This document shows positions 10,323 to 19,622 of a stretch of DNA of 64,000 bases, piece by piece. Position 1 is the first letter of the stretch. Each line of letters starts with the position of its first letter. The position numbers and the translations under genes are program-made. The stretch lies in assembly GCF_000026945.1 (NCBI RefSeq), contig NC_012865.1:744001-808000 (forward strand), in the 5' to 3' direction. This DNA is from Candida dubliniensis CD36 (taxonomy: Eukaryota > Ascomycota > Pichiomycetes > Serinales > Debaryomycetaceae). The notes beneath the pieces were generated by a model, which was given only the letters and a program-made list of their open reading frames with translations, did no database searches and was not told the DNA's origin.

Positions 10323-13300
10323 CTAAGATTGAATGTCGGTTGATGTGTTGATGTGAACATCATTCGTATGACTTGGGATTAAATGTGGTGGATGATCTTC
10401 GCAGTCTCGCCTGAAGTTGTCAAGGAGCTGAGTCCATTTAGTTGGATCGATGCATTTAATTGTTTCATTGGCTTTAAAAATAGATGCATGATATTCCGGA
10501 CATTCTTTAAAAGTAAGTGCTACTGTTTGATTTAGTAGATCCACACCGACAATTGCTTGAATCCAGTCATTTCTTGAAAATTGGATTAGTTGTTGATTGT
10601 TATTAGGTGGTACCCCTTAGATTATCTGAACGGGAACTAGCAAATGGTCGTAAGTTTTTGACATTTACTAATCTTGATGTTTGACCAGTTTTATCAAATG
10701 CTTTACCAAGATCTAATTCATAAACATTATCATTATTGGGAACTTTCTGAATCACTTTGAAAGGACCAAAGTATAGGTTGTAGTAATCCATTTTCATGTG
10801 TGTTTGATGGTTTAATTGTTTGACACTTATAGCACCGTTTAGTGTAAAGTTTTGATTTGGTTGTACATGTTTGGCCAATAATATAATTCCGATAAATCTG
10901 CTAACACTTTCAATGCACCATAGTGAGTTGCTGTTGGTGAATCATGATGCAAACGAACGATTTCTAGCTGAAGTTCTGCAGTTGGAATTACCAAACGAAG
11001 TATTGAGTTTCCTAGCTTATTAATTCCTTTGTAGAATAACAATCCATCCTTCACAGTATATTGTTTGATGGCAAACTTGATTGATTTGTGAATATTGGTG
11101 GTTGCTGGGGATCGATTTAGATTGATTAAAGTTGAATATAATAGTGCAATTCTTTTATCATCTGTATATGCTGCTTTGACTCTGTCGAAAAATTCTTCTC
11201 CAAGAATATTGTGGTGTAACAGAATTGAAATAGACGACAATTGTAATGATTTCGTGAAATCACGCGATAACATATCTGCTTTTTTAGTTGGACCACTGAT
11301 GTAGTTGATGGTAATATCAAATTCTGACAAAAATTCAAGCCATCGTGCTAATCTTGGCAGTGGTGGTGAACTGGATTTTTAAAAGATATTCAAGACTTTT
11401 TATGGTCTGTAGCAATTGTAATTTTATGACCAGCTAAAATATAGTAAAATCTTTTCAATGTCGCAATCAGTGCGAATAATTCTTTTTCCCTAATCGCATA
11501 ATTTCTCTCTGCGGGTGAAAGAAGTTTTGAAAAAAAAAATGCGATTGTCCCAATCATCACACCATCTTCTGAAATTCTGTCAATTACTGCCCCCATAGCA
11601 AAGTCAGAAGCATCTTAGGTAATAAGATAAGATGCCCCCTTTTCGGGGTTGACAAGAATTGGAGCGTTAATTAGCCTAGTTTTCAATTCTTGGAACGCAT
11701 TTTCAACTTCTTCACATCGTCTCAATTTTTTTCAAAGCAAACAAATTAAGTGGTCTAGCTAAACGACTATAGTTTTTGACAAGTTTTCGATAAAACCCAC
11801 AGAAACCTAAGAAGGATTGGGCTTCCTTTGGAGAACTTGGGAATGGATAATTTTTGATAATGTCTAACTTATCAGCTGTCGGTTTGATGCCTTCCTTGCT
11901 TATTTGTGATGACCCAAAAATGTGATAGTTTTGCACATAAATTTACATTTTTTCAATTTGGCCCGAAGGTTAGCTTTTCTAAGTGTATCAAATACCAACT
12001 TCAAATGTTCCAAGTGTTCCTTAAGATTTTTTGAATAAATGATTAAATCATCCAAATAGATTAACATAAAGTCATGATTGTATTCCCTAAAAACCTGTTC
12101 CATCATTCTTTGGAATGATGCCGGGGCATTGATGAGCCCAAACGGCATAACCACCCAATGGAAACTACCAAAGGGGGTATGGAACGCAGTTTTTTCCTTA
12201 TCTGCTTCATTAATGAGAACTTGATGATAGCCTTGACAAAGGTCTATGCTGGAGTAGTACGTGGAGTTCTTCACCTCCATTAGCAACTCTTCCATATTGG
12301 GGAGGTGGAAATGATCAGCAATAGTTAGCTTGTTTAAACCACGAAAGTCATTACATAACCGTACCTCCCCATTTGCTTTGGGTACCATGACAATTGGAGC
12401 ACCAAATGGACTTACTGTTGGCTCAATAAAACCAGCATCAAGATATTGTTTAAGTTGTCGTTGCAATTCATCCGAATAACGAAGTGGTATCTTGTATGCC
12501 TTCCGGTAGGCCACAGCATTCTCATCTTTAAGTTTGATGTCATGGTAATAAGCGTGTGTTGGTTTTTGAAGCATTAATGGTTCATTGTTCATTGTTCACT
12601 GTATCACTATATTCGATAAGAAGTTGTTGCAATAGTGTTTGTGCTTTCTCATTATGATGAAATTGAGTATCTGGCTCTGTTGTTATATTGGAAACTACAA
12701 GATTTTCATTCAGTAATTGTTTATTAAAATCTATACTGAAAGATTTTGTGTATTTGGTCGGGAACAAGGAACTTTGGGATAACATCAAAGACAGGACAAA
12801 TCTTTCTTCCAAGTTCTCTTCCAAACCGTCAACCTCATCTAAATAAGTATCAACGACCAGATCAATATCCATTGGACTAGTATCAGTTTCAGCTTGTGCG
12901 GGTATTGGATCCTGAAGTTTCATTGTTTCATCATTCCATTCTTGGATAGTATCAGGGAATTTAAGGAATTTCTTAGCAACTTCTGCTCCTAAGATGATAG
13001 GGAAATTGTCAAAATCTGCCACAATAAATGTGACATTTTCATTTATGGCTGGCCAAAATATTGAAATTTTTTCAGTAACCGTGGCTAGGAACGTACCATC
13101 TGGAGAAGATAATTTCATTGGTGCTATTTGCTGAGTTTGCAAGTTAGACACCAAGTTGCTGTATATCAAATTCGAATCACTACCAGTGTCCAATAAAGCT
13201 TTATGGAAATTTATGTTTTCAAGTTGGACGTAAATGAAGAGCACCTTAGATTCACTAGCATTGAGATTTATTTGAATAATTTGCAGTTGGGCATGAGAAT

Positions 13301-13361
13301 TGGTTTGAGAAAGGTCGCGTTTAATGTCTTCCCGGGACACAACTAGTTTTTTGACTCCGAC
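10323..13361 (-). pseudogene. Retrotransposon pol: protease, RT, RNase H, partial integrase (broken)
   Basis: Read on the minus strand. Aspartic protease: LLDTGSDSN in the frame ending at 12582. Reverse transcriptase: 12592-11900, with the catalytic YLDD motif in IYLDDLIIY and a typical VMPFGLINAPASFQRMM segment, continuing in another frame at 11936-11712. RNase H: DASDFAMGAV and TDHK motifs around 11620-11390. Integrase zinc-binding start: 11330-10850 (HH...YYWPNMY). Integrase C-terminus: GPFKVIQKV near 10740. The frame changes at about 12590, 11910, 11725, 11395, 11350, 10860 and 10610, and there is an in-frame TAA near 11615. The catalytic integrase core is missing. A further frame (10620-10323) continues the C-terminal tail. 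Confidence 0.9.
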
Positions 13362-14362
13362 TTAGTGAACTGCTTACTGGATTTCTTTTTATCCGCGTCA
13401 ATTAAGTTAGCAATTACAGAACACTCGTTGGTGGTGTGGTTACAGGGACCATGACGGAGGCACACTTTCTTATCATCCCATTGTTGATTGTTTGAGTTGT
13501 TGAATTTCGTAGGTTGGGATTGATGACCTGATGAGTTGGTAGAGTTGATTGCTTTTTGTAACGCCTCGTCACCAGCTAACAGACCTTCTGATGGACGGAA
13601 ATACCGTAATTCCGAAATGGAGTGGATGGCTGAGAGTTCTGGATAGAACATTGGTCTAACCTTGGATTTAAACAAGTCTAAGGTGTAACTATTAACTGCT
13701 GCATCATTCTTTTCAATCATACTATCGTACAATTTAAAGAAGGCATTTCTAAACTGGTCGTAAGTACCAGTATGAGTTAATTTGTTTAAGTTGACTTGAA
13801 TGTCCATGTCGTTTTTCTTTTGCAAGAAACGAGTATCAAATTGATGGATAAATTCCTGAATTTCCATGTTGTTGTTCTTTGGCAAGAAACGAGTATCAAA
13901 TTGATGGATAAATTCCTGAATTGTTAAAGTAGTAGCATTTGAACGGCGTTCGCCGTTAATAGTGTTTTCCTTTTCAATTTGGTCGTTTTCAAATTCTTGA
14001 AGCCATTCAGCTGCCATGCCAGCAAGGTGTGGTCTTGCAATAGCAAAAATCATCAGGGTTTTGAACTTTGAAGCCGCCATGTCATTCTTGGTTTGGATTA
14101 AACGATTCATCATTTGACGTTTGACAGCAACAGTAATGGATTTGTCGGAACCATCCATAACCTTTGCGCGTTGGATCGCAGTGTCAGGATTTTGACGATT
14201 CAACTTTACTTGGATCTCAACTGCAGTTTCTTTTTTAAATTGTTTGAATCTTGGGTTAAATTTTGGTTTAAAATTTTTGGAATGGGATTTGTTTCTAAAG
14301 TTTGGGTTTTTTCCCGCTTTGTGGTTGTTGTTGCGATTTTTGTTGTTGTTGTTGTAAGCCAT
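13343..14362 (-). CDS. Retrotransposon Gag
   Basis: An uninterrupted 339-codon frame starts 65 bp inside the 5' LTR. The N-terminus is Asn/Lys-rich and basic. The middle part contains a helical capsid-like region (AAEWLQEFEN, YDQFRNAFFKLYD). Near the C-terminus a zinc-knuckle-like motif, CLRHGPCNHTTNEC, has Cys/His spacing C-x5-C-x-H-x4-C. This resembles the knuckles of fungal Ty3/gypsy Gags rather than the retroviral CX2CX4HX4C form. Gag stops at TAG (13343-13345) directly after a slippery heptamer. A 60-bp tandem duplication sits in the middle of the gene. Gag is the only intact protein of the element, so it might still be made. Confidence 0.85.
   Translation of the reverse strand: MAYNNNNKNRNNNHKAGKNPNFRNKSHSKNFKPKFNPRFKQFKKETAVEIQVKLNRQNPDTAIQRAKVMDGSDKSITVAVKRQMMNRLIQTKNDMAASKFKTLMIFAIARPHLAGMAAEWLQEFENDQIEKENTINGERRSNATTLTIQEFIHQFDTRFLPKNNNMEIQEFIHQFDTRFLQKKNDMDIQVNLNKLTHTGTYDQFRNAFFKLYDSMIEKNDAAVNSYTLDLFKSKVRPMFYPELSAIHSISELRYFRPSEGLLAGDEALQKAINSTNSSGHQSQPTKFNNSNNQQWDDKKVCLRHGPCNHTTNECSVIANLIDADKKKSSKQFTKSESKN
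13346..13352 (-). promoter_or_regulatory. -1 ribosomal frameshift heptamer A AAA AAC at the gag/pol junction
   Basis: Read on the minus strand, the last sense codons of gag are TCA AAA AAC followed by TAG. A AAA AAC is in the zero frame required for tandem -1 slippage. The pol frame is the -1 frame and is open from its stop at 13362-13364 through the heptamer into protease. This is the classic arrangement for making a Gag-Pol fusion. A CCCGGG palindrome lies about 10 nt downstream, but I did not establish a pseudoknot. Confidence 0.75.
13801..13920 (-). repeat. 60-bp tandem duplication inside gag
   Basis: Bases 13801-13860 and 13861-13920 are near-identical 60-mers that keep the frame. They encode two copies of a 20-residue unit starting IQEFIHQFDTRFL. 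They differ at a few positions, so the duplication is not brand new. Confidence 0.9.
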
Positions 14363-14566
14363 AATGATAAGATTGATTGATTGTAGTTCGAACTACTCTA
14401 GATCTTTTGTTAAAAATGCTACTAATTGTTATGTACACTGTATAGGGGTAGTGTATATTAACTATTTATGTGCGAGTATCTAATCTAGAATCGTTAGTTC
14501 CTTTTTCCAAGCTCAATCCCAGGGGGATTCCAACTCATATTTATATTACGTTAATCCGATAACACC

Positions 14567-14860
14567 TGACGATCCTGCACATTTCGTCATATTTCACACA
14601 TTCTTAAAATGTGTTAATTATCCCAACATTATCAATTATACGTGTTCAGAATTGGTTGCAAAGTTATCAACTCAATTCACACTATATAAACCTTACACTT
14701 TCTTTACATTTTTATATTTTTTTATATTGGCTTTTCTTTTAGAATCAATCAATACTTTTTTTATCATTTAGATACATCTTTCATCTATTAATAGATTATC
14801 TTTCTATATATCAAAACACGACACAGTCACGTGCCAAAAAGGATATAAGAAGGAACTTCA
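14567..14860. mobile_element. Nested solo LTR A (about 294 bp)
   Basis: The block starts TGACGATCC and ends GGAACTTCA, so it has TG...CA ends. It is flanked by CACC (14563-14566 and 14861-14864), or by ACACC if the last A is counted as target. It interrupts the outer LTR exactly where the other LTR reads straight through. It contains a TATATAAA element near 14682. No coding capacity is seen. Confidence 0.8.
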
Positions 14861-15032
14861 CACCGAATCCACATTCGGTCTTCTCCACTTCTAGCTTATG
14901 GGGGGGTAAGACAAAGATGGTTCTGATTGGCTTAAGAACGTCAATGACCATAAGTCGGAGGTTCACTAGCTTATCGGATTTCCCCGCCAATGACAATACA
15001 TGAAGAATCACCTTCTATGCAGTCTTCAGCAC

Positions 15033-15503
15033 TGTCACACACTCAGCCAATATTACCGTGAATACAGGCTGATAGGATCAAGTGCGACATCTAGATAATT
15101 ACTCAACATCTTACAAATGATGGACAATGACTATAAGTAATTATCTACGACATTTTAGGGTAACAGAAATTTAGTGTAAGTGTAATACTAATTGGTGGAC
15201 ACACATCCGTTCTACATTGCACATAAACTACATTATTTAAGAAAAATATTTAGAAATAGTAAAAGAATTATTTTATATTATATAGGTTTAATTAGAGAAA
15301 TGAAACTACTATATATTTGAGTACATTCTAGATGAATATCATCGCTGGTAAAAGGGGTTAAATGTGTAACCATTCATTAAAAATGGTTCAACCGTAGTTA
15401 CAGGAATTGAACACTAATGAAAATCCCTACAAAAATTACTATGTTATAAATTAGTTTAAGTTAACTGCTGACCGTATGCGCTGAGAAGTGCTACGTCAGG
15501 ACA
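15033..15503. mobile_element. Nested solo LTR B (about 471 bp)
   Basis: The block starts TGTCACACAC and ends TCAGGACA, with TG...CA ends. It is flanked by a perfect 5-bp duplication AGCAC (15028-15032 and 15504-15508). The 3' LTR has a single AGCAC at the matching place, which proves the insertion. It has no coding capacity. Its sequence is unrelated to LTR A and to the outer LTR. Confidence 0.88.
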
Positions 15504-15620
15504 AGCACTACAATCCTAACAAAAACAAAACAAAACAAACGCATCAGAATTATTCTCATTCTCCACACTTTACTTTGAATATATACATATATATGTTTGT
15601 TAGTTCTTCATCTAATTTAA

Positions 15621-18600
15621 ATGAATCTTAATGTATCAATGGTTGGAAGTAGTGGACAAGATAAATCAATGCCAAAGTCAACAGCTGTAACTGCATCTAA
15701 TTCCAGTTTAGATCAAAATACACCTTCACAACACCCGAAAGATAAACAACATGAACAAGAAATGGAAAAGGAAATACTACAGCAAGGTAGTAAAGATGCA
15801 AGTTTTGTAAATGACAATAATAAACCCCCACAACAAGATCAACCGCTAAATGGACAGCAATATGAAAATCAAGACGAGCAAACTCAACCAAACCAACCGG
15901 ATCACAACCAACAACAGGACAATGAAAATGACGAACAACAAGATGATTATGGAGATGCATCTGAGAGCAATAAACGTATTATACTACAACGATTCACTAT
16001 TTATAACGCTACAACTACCATGTATATTGCTGGAAGCAACTCAAAGGAAAGTCTATTTCGTATTATGGAAATCAGCAAAGATGAAGAAAATGATAATGTA
16101 GTTTCCATCATTGAAGATAGTAATTATTTTTATACCAGGAAAGATATGATTGAATTATTGAATGGATTAGATGAATCTATTGAAGGAGGTATACATAAAG
16201 TTGCCCAAGGATATGGGATGTTAGGATTAATTAGATTTACTCAGAGTTATTACTTGTGTTTAATCACAAAATGTTCCCAAGTTGCTATTTTGGGAGGACA
16301 TTTTATTTATCATATAGATGAAACTAAGTTAATCCCATTAGGAACAAATTATAAACGTCCTGAAAAATATAGTGATGAAGAAAAATTATTATCTATTTTC
16401 AAATATATGGATTTGGGGAAAACTTTTTATTTTAGTTATAGTTATGACATTACCAACACTTTACAAACCAATTTTGTTCGAAACAAGAAAAAAGCCACTG
16501 ATGTTCAATTTGGGGTAAATACCAATAAAGTAAATGATTTGTTTAATAACTTTGAACACAATGAAAGATTTGTATGGAACAACTTGTTGTTAAAACCTAT
16601 ATTAGATAACCCTGAAGTTGCCACTTATGAATGGTTTCAACCCATTATACATGGATTTATAGATCAAGCTAATATTTCTGTTTATGGAAGGAAGTTTTAT
16701 ATCACTATAATAGCGAGAAGGTCACATCATTTTGCTGGAGCCCGGTTTTTGAAAAGAGGAGTCAATGATAAAGGTAATGTTGCCAATGAAATTGAAACAG
16801 AACAAATAGTTAGTGATATGTTAATTTCATCATTTCATGATCCCAAATATGGGTTTTATAACAATCCACGATATACTAGTTTTGTTCAACATAGAGGATC
16901 GATACCATTATATTGGACTCAAGATATGAATAAACTTCCCAAACCACCTATACAAATAAATTTAAATGATCCATTTTATCAAAGTTCAGCATTACATTTC
17001 AATGATTTATTCCATCGATATGGTCTGCCAATAATTGTATTAAATTTGATTAAACAAAAGGAAAAACAACCACGAGAACTGAAATTAAATCATTATTTTA
17101 TGGCTTGTATAAAATATCTTGATCAATTTTTACCTGAAAGTAAAAAAATCCAATATTATAGTTTTGATATGTCAAGACATTCAAAAAAAAATTTGGATGT
17201 AATAGGACCAATACAATCAATAGCTGCTAATGCAATTAATCAAATTGGATTTTTCCATAATGGGATCAATTTATCTAATACAAATTTACAAAAGGGAATT
17301 ATAAGAACTAATTGCATAGATTGTTTAGATCGAACTAATGCTGCCCAATTTATTATTTGTAAAGAAGCATTAACTCATCAATTAAGAAGTTTAAAGATTA
17401 TTTCTCAGACACAAAATTTAGATTATGATTCCGATTTAATTAATGTGGTTACAGAAATATTTCATGATCATGGTGATACTATTGCCATTCAATATGGAGG
17501 ATCAAATTTGGTTAATACTATGGATTCTTATCGTCGTATTAATCAATGGTCTTCCCATACTAGAGATATGTTGAATAGTATTAAACGAATGTATTCTAAT
17601 TCATTTATGGATTCTATACGTCAAGAAGCAATAAATTTGTTTTTAGGGAATTATATTTATGAACCTAATAAACCAAAATTATGGGAATTACAAAATGATT
17701 ATGCACTTCATAATGATTATTCAGGTAATGGATTACATAAACCTCATAAAAGTTATATTAATTGGTATAATGAAACATATTTATTAGATTCAAGATATTT
17801 TTTTGGGGGAAATGAATGTAATGAAATTTTAAGATTAGAAGCATTTCCTGATTGTAATGAAAAATGGTTTAATGAATGTTATATTCCAAGAAAATATCAA
17901 TCATTTACTGAACTTTTCCAATTTAATATGAATTCAAATTCAAGATATTTCCCTCCTACTGAAAATACTGAAAATGGTAATAATAAATTTGATTATAGTC
18001 CATTTGAATCTAGAAGAAAAAAATATAAGACTTTTGAACAAGAATCAAAAAAAATTAAACATGATATTAAAATAAAATCATCACCAAGATCTAAACGAAT
18101 TCAAAAATTTTTACCATTTAATAATGTCCATCATAGCAACAACAACAATAACAACAACAAAAGAAATCTTGAATTAATTGAAGATGATGATGATGAAGAT
18201 GAAGATGAAGATAAAGACGATAATGGCAATGTCGAAGAAGAAGAAGAATCAATTAGTTTTCCTGATTCAAATCAAGAAAATTCTATTGTTACCGTCAATG
18301 AAAAAGATATTGAATTATATAATTCTCAATGGGATTATGATAAAATTATAAATCATCAAACTATAAATACTCAAGATTATTCATTTAATCCTCGAGTTAA
18401 AACAAATATTGAAGATAAAGAAATTTATTGGTATTATAGTAATGAAATTTTTTCTAAACTTAGAAATAACGGTGGTGGTGGTGATAGTAATTATAATGGT
18501 TTAGAAGATTTAATTAGTCCTCAAGATTTGAAAACATATTTGAGTTTTGATAATAGAAATAATGTTTACGATGATGATGAAATGATTACAAATTTTAATA

Positions 18601-18641
18601 ATCAATTGGATTTAAATACCGACAATAATTATTTTTTTTAA
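15621..18641 (+). CDS. FIG4: Fig4-type phosphoinositide phosphatase (Sac domain)
   Basis: The product is 1006 residues, somewhat longer than yeast Fig4 (about 880) because of a Gln/Asn-rich N-terminus (1-115) and an acidic, Asn-rich C-terminal half. The Sac domain spans roughly 120-690. The catalytic CX5R-T motif is C565-I-D-C-L-D-R571-T, inside RTNCIDCLDRTNAAQF. The segment at 118-250 (LQRFTIYNATTTMYI and on) is characteristic of Fig4 rather than Sac1. Fig4 removes the 5-phosphate of PI(3,5)P2 on the vacuole and endosomes and also supports the Fab1 kinase with Vac14. The C-terminus has an Asn run and an Asp/Glu run (about 835-875). A retrotransposon end lies only 99 bp upstream, so the native promoter has been displaced. 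The start is the first ATG after that insertion. Confidence 0.92.
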   Translation: MNLNVSMVGSSGQDKSMPKSTAVTASNSSLDQNTPSQHPKDKQHEQEMEKEILQQGSKDASFVNDNNKPPQQDQPLNGQQYENQDEQTQPNQPDHNQQQDNENDEQQDDYGDASESNKRIILQRFTIYNATTTMYIAGSNSKESLFRIMEISKDEENDNVVSIIEDSNYFYTRKDMIELLNGLDESIEGGIHKVAQGYGMLGLIRFTQSYYLCLITKCSQVAILGGHFIYHIDETKLIPLGTNYKRPEKYSDEEKLLSIFKYMDLGKTFYFSYSYDITNTLQTNFVRNKKKATDVQFGVNTNKVNDLFNNFEHNERFVWNNLLLKPILDNPEVATYEWFQPIIHGFIDQANISVYGRKFYITIIARRSHHFAGARFLKRGVNDKGNVANEIETEQIVSDMLISSFHDPKYGFYNNPRYTSFVQHRGSIPLYWTQDMNKLPKPPIQINLNDPFYQSSALHFNDLFHRYGLPIIVLNLIKQKEKQPRELKLNHYFMACIKYLDQFLPESKKIQYYSFDMSRHSKKNLDVIGPIQSIAANAINQIGFFHNGINLSNTNLQKGIIRTNCIDCLDRTNAAQFIICKEALTHQLRSLKIISQTQNLDYDSDLINVVTEIFHDHGDTIAIQYGGSNLVNTMDSYRRINQWSSHTRDMLNSIKRMYSNSFMDSIRQEAINLFLGNYIYEPNKPKLWELQNDYALHNDYSGNGLHKPHKSYINWYNETYLLDSRYFFGGNECNEILRLEAFPDCNEKWFNECYIPRKYQSFTELFQFNMNSNSRYFPPTENTENGNNKFDYSPFESRRKKYKTFEQESKKIKHDIKIKSSPRSKRIQKFLPFNNVHHSNNNNNNNKRNLELIEDDDDEDEDEDKDDNGNVEEEEESISFPDSNQENSIVTVNEKDIELYNSQWDYDKIINHQTINTQDYSFNPRVKTNIEDKEIYWYYSNEIFSKLRNNGGGGDSNYNGLEDLISPQDLKTYLSFDNRNNVYDDDEMITNFNNQLDLNTDNNYFF

Positions 18642-18737
18642 TAATAGATAGAAAAACCATATATATATATATATAGCAAGGTGATTCGTGAAAAAATTTA
18701 TTTATACTTTAATAGTATTACATTACTTGGTATATAT

Positions 18738-19127
18738 TTATTTCCCCATCATTTTAAGATATTCTATAGATTGAGATGAATCAAATGGAAGTTGGGTTAT
18801 TTGATCCTTCAATTGTAATCCCTTTTCATTTACTTCTCGAAGGAAATTATCATGATGGATTTTCTTCATCATTAAATAATTTTCATATTCTTCTTGATTT
18901 ATCGGTGGCATACATTGAGGTAGATTTTCAACATCAAGTTCTATATCATTAATGTTTATATCATGTGGTTGGCTACTTGAATTATTTTTTGTTGCAGTTG
19001 TAGTTGTAGTTGTTAATGATTGTATTATTTTGTTGGAATCAAATTGTGATGATTTTAAAAGTTCAGGATGTTTTCCATGGTCATTATAATATTGAAGAAA
19101 TTGATCTAAGGAAATGGTGAACTTCAT
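18738..19127 (-). CDS. Small conserved-looking protein of unknown function
   Basis: The 129-residue frame starts with ATG at 19127. I do not recognise it. It has a hydrophobic/aromatic start (MKFTISLDQFLQYYND), a Thr/Ser/Asn low-complexity stretch (about 38-55), and a charged, probably helical C-terminal half with ENLPQCMPPINQEEYENYL. There is no signal peptide or membrane segment. It is convergent with FIG4 (96 bp apart) and overlaps another minus-strand open frame at its 5' end. Its ordered composition outside the Thr run suggests a real gene. Confidence 0.5.
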   Translation of the reverse strand: MKFTISLDQFLQYYNDHGKHPELLKSSQFDSNKIIQSLTTTTTTATKNNSSSQPHDININDIELDVENLPQCMPPINQEEYENYLMMKKIHHDNFLREVNEKGLQLKDQITQLPFDSSQSIEYLKMMGK

Positions 19128-19482
19128 TGATAGTTATTAATTGTGACAAGAGATGATATTTGGATTGTGATTTTTTTTTTTTTTTTTCTTGGGGTGTGGA
19201 GTCTCTATAATGGAATGGAGTCATACACCGGTACACTTCATGGATAACCAATTTTTTAGTTAAACAATACTCCGAATAACCAATACCGATAATTGAAAAA
19301 ATTGAATTATTCTTAACTTGCTCATCCTGGAGATCTAATAAAACAATCTCGGTAATACATTCCTTAAACACCGAATAAGAATTAGATCTTGTATGTAACA
19401 ATAGAATAGAATGCTGATTATTAATAAGCTGGTCGGACAAAAAAGGGCTAACTTTTAGATATGACTCAAATGATACTAACAC
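19084..19482 (-). other. Open frame without ATG, possible small OB-fold-type gene or 5' exon
   Basis: The 132-codon frame opens at GTG and has no ATG until about codon 88. Its composition is nevertheless protein-like: alternating hydrophobic strands such as ITEIVLLDLQDEQV and SIFSIIGIGYSEY, followed by a poly-Lys run from a T tract (about 19171-19187). It could be an exon whose start lies behind a short intron, a divergent OB-fold protein of the Ten1 type (speculative), or chance. It overlaps the 129-residue gene in another frame by 44 bp. Confidence 0.25.
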
Positions 19483-19622
19483 ACAAAAATCAAAATCAAC
19501 ACCCCATTCTTGTATTTAAAGATGTACTTTTATTCTCTCCTCCCAGTTTCCCCAATTATACATTGTTTTATAGTCATAACATCCCCCCCCCCTCCCCCAC
19601 TCTACACAAATAACCAAATACA

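Larger units (their letters stand above)
9402..15521 (-). mobile_element. Ty3/gypsy-like LTR retrotransposon, full length but defective
   Basis: The element lies between two copies of AAAAC (9397-9401 and 15522-15526), a 5-bp target duplication. Its ends are TG...CA type LTRs (TGTTATGT at one edge, CCTAACA at the other). On the minus strand it reads 5' LTR, gag, protease, reverse transcriptase, RNase H and integrase, the Ty3/gypsy order with integrase last. Gag is open. Pol carries several frameshifts, at least one nonsense codon and a large internal deletion in integrase. Two unrelated solo LTRs are inserted in the 5' LTR. The element is therefore old and probably immobile by itself. Candida elements of the Tca3 type are the likely relatives, but I cannot confirm the family by search. 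Confidence 0.93.
14427..15521 (-). repeat. 5' LTR of the retrotransposon, split by two nested LTRs
   Basis: The pieces 14427-14566, 14861-15032 and 15504-15521 together match the 3' LTR. The intervening blocks are two foreign insertions with their own target duplications. On the minus strand the stretch just inside the LTR (14424-14417, TAGTAGCA) resembles the complement of an initiator tRNA-Met 3' end with one mismatch. This is only a weak primer-binding-site candidate. Confidence 0.9.

Noticed and set aside
14811..15011. 66-codon frame in the 5' LTR
   Set aside because: It lies across the junction of nested LTR A and the outer LTR, so it is not a gene.
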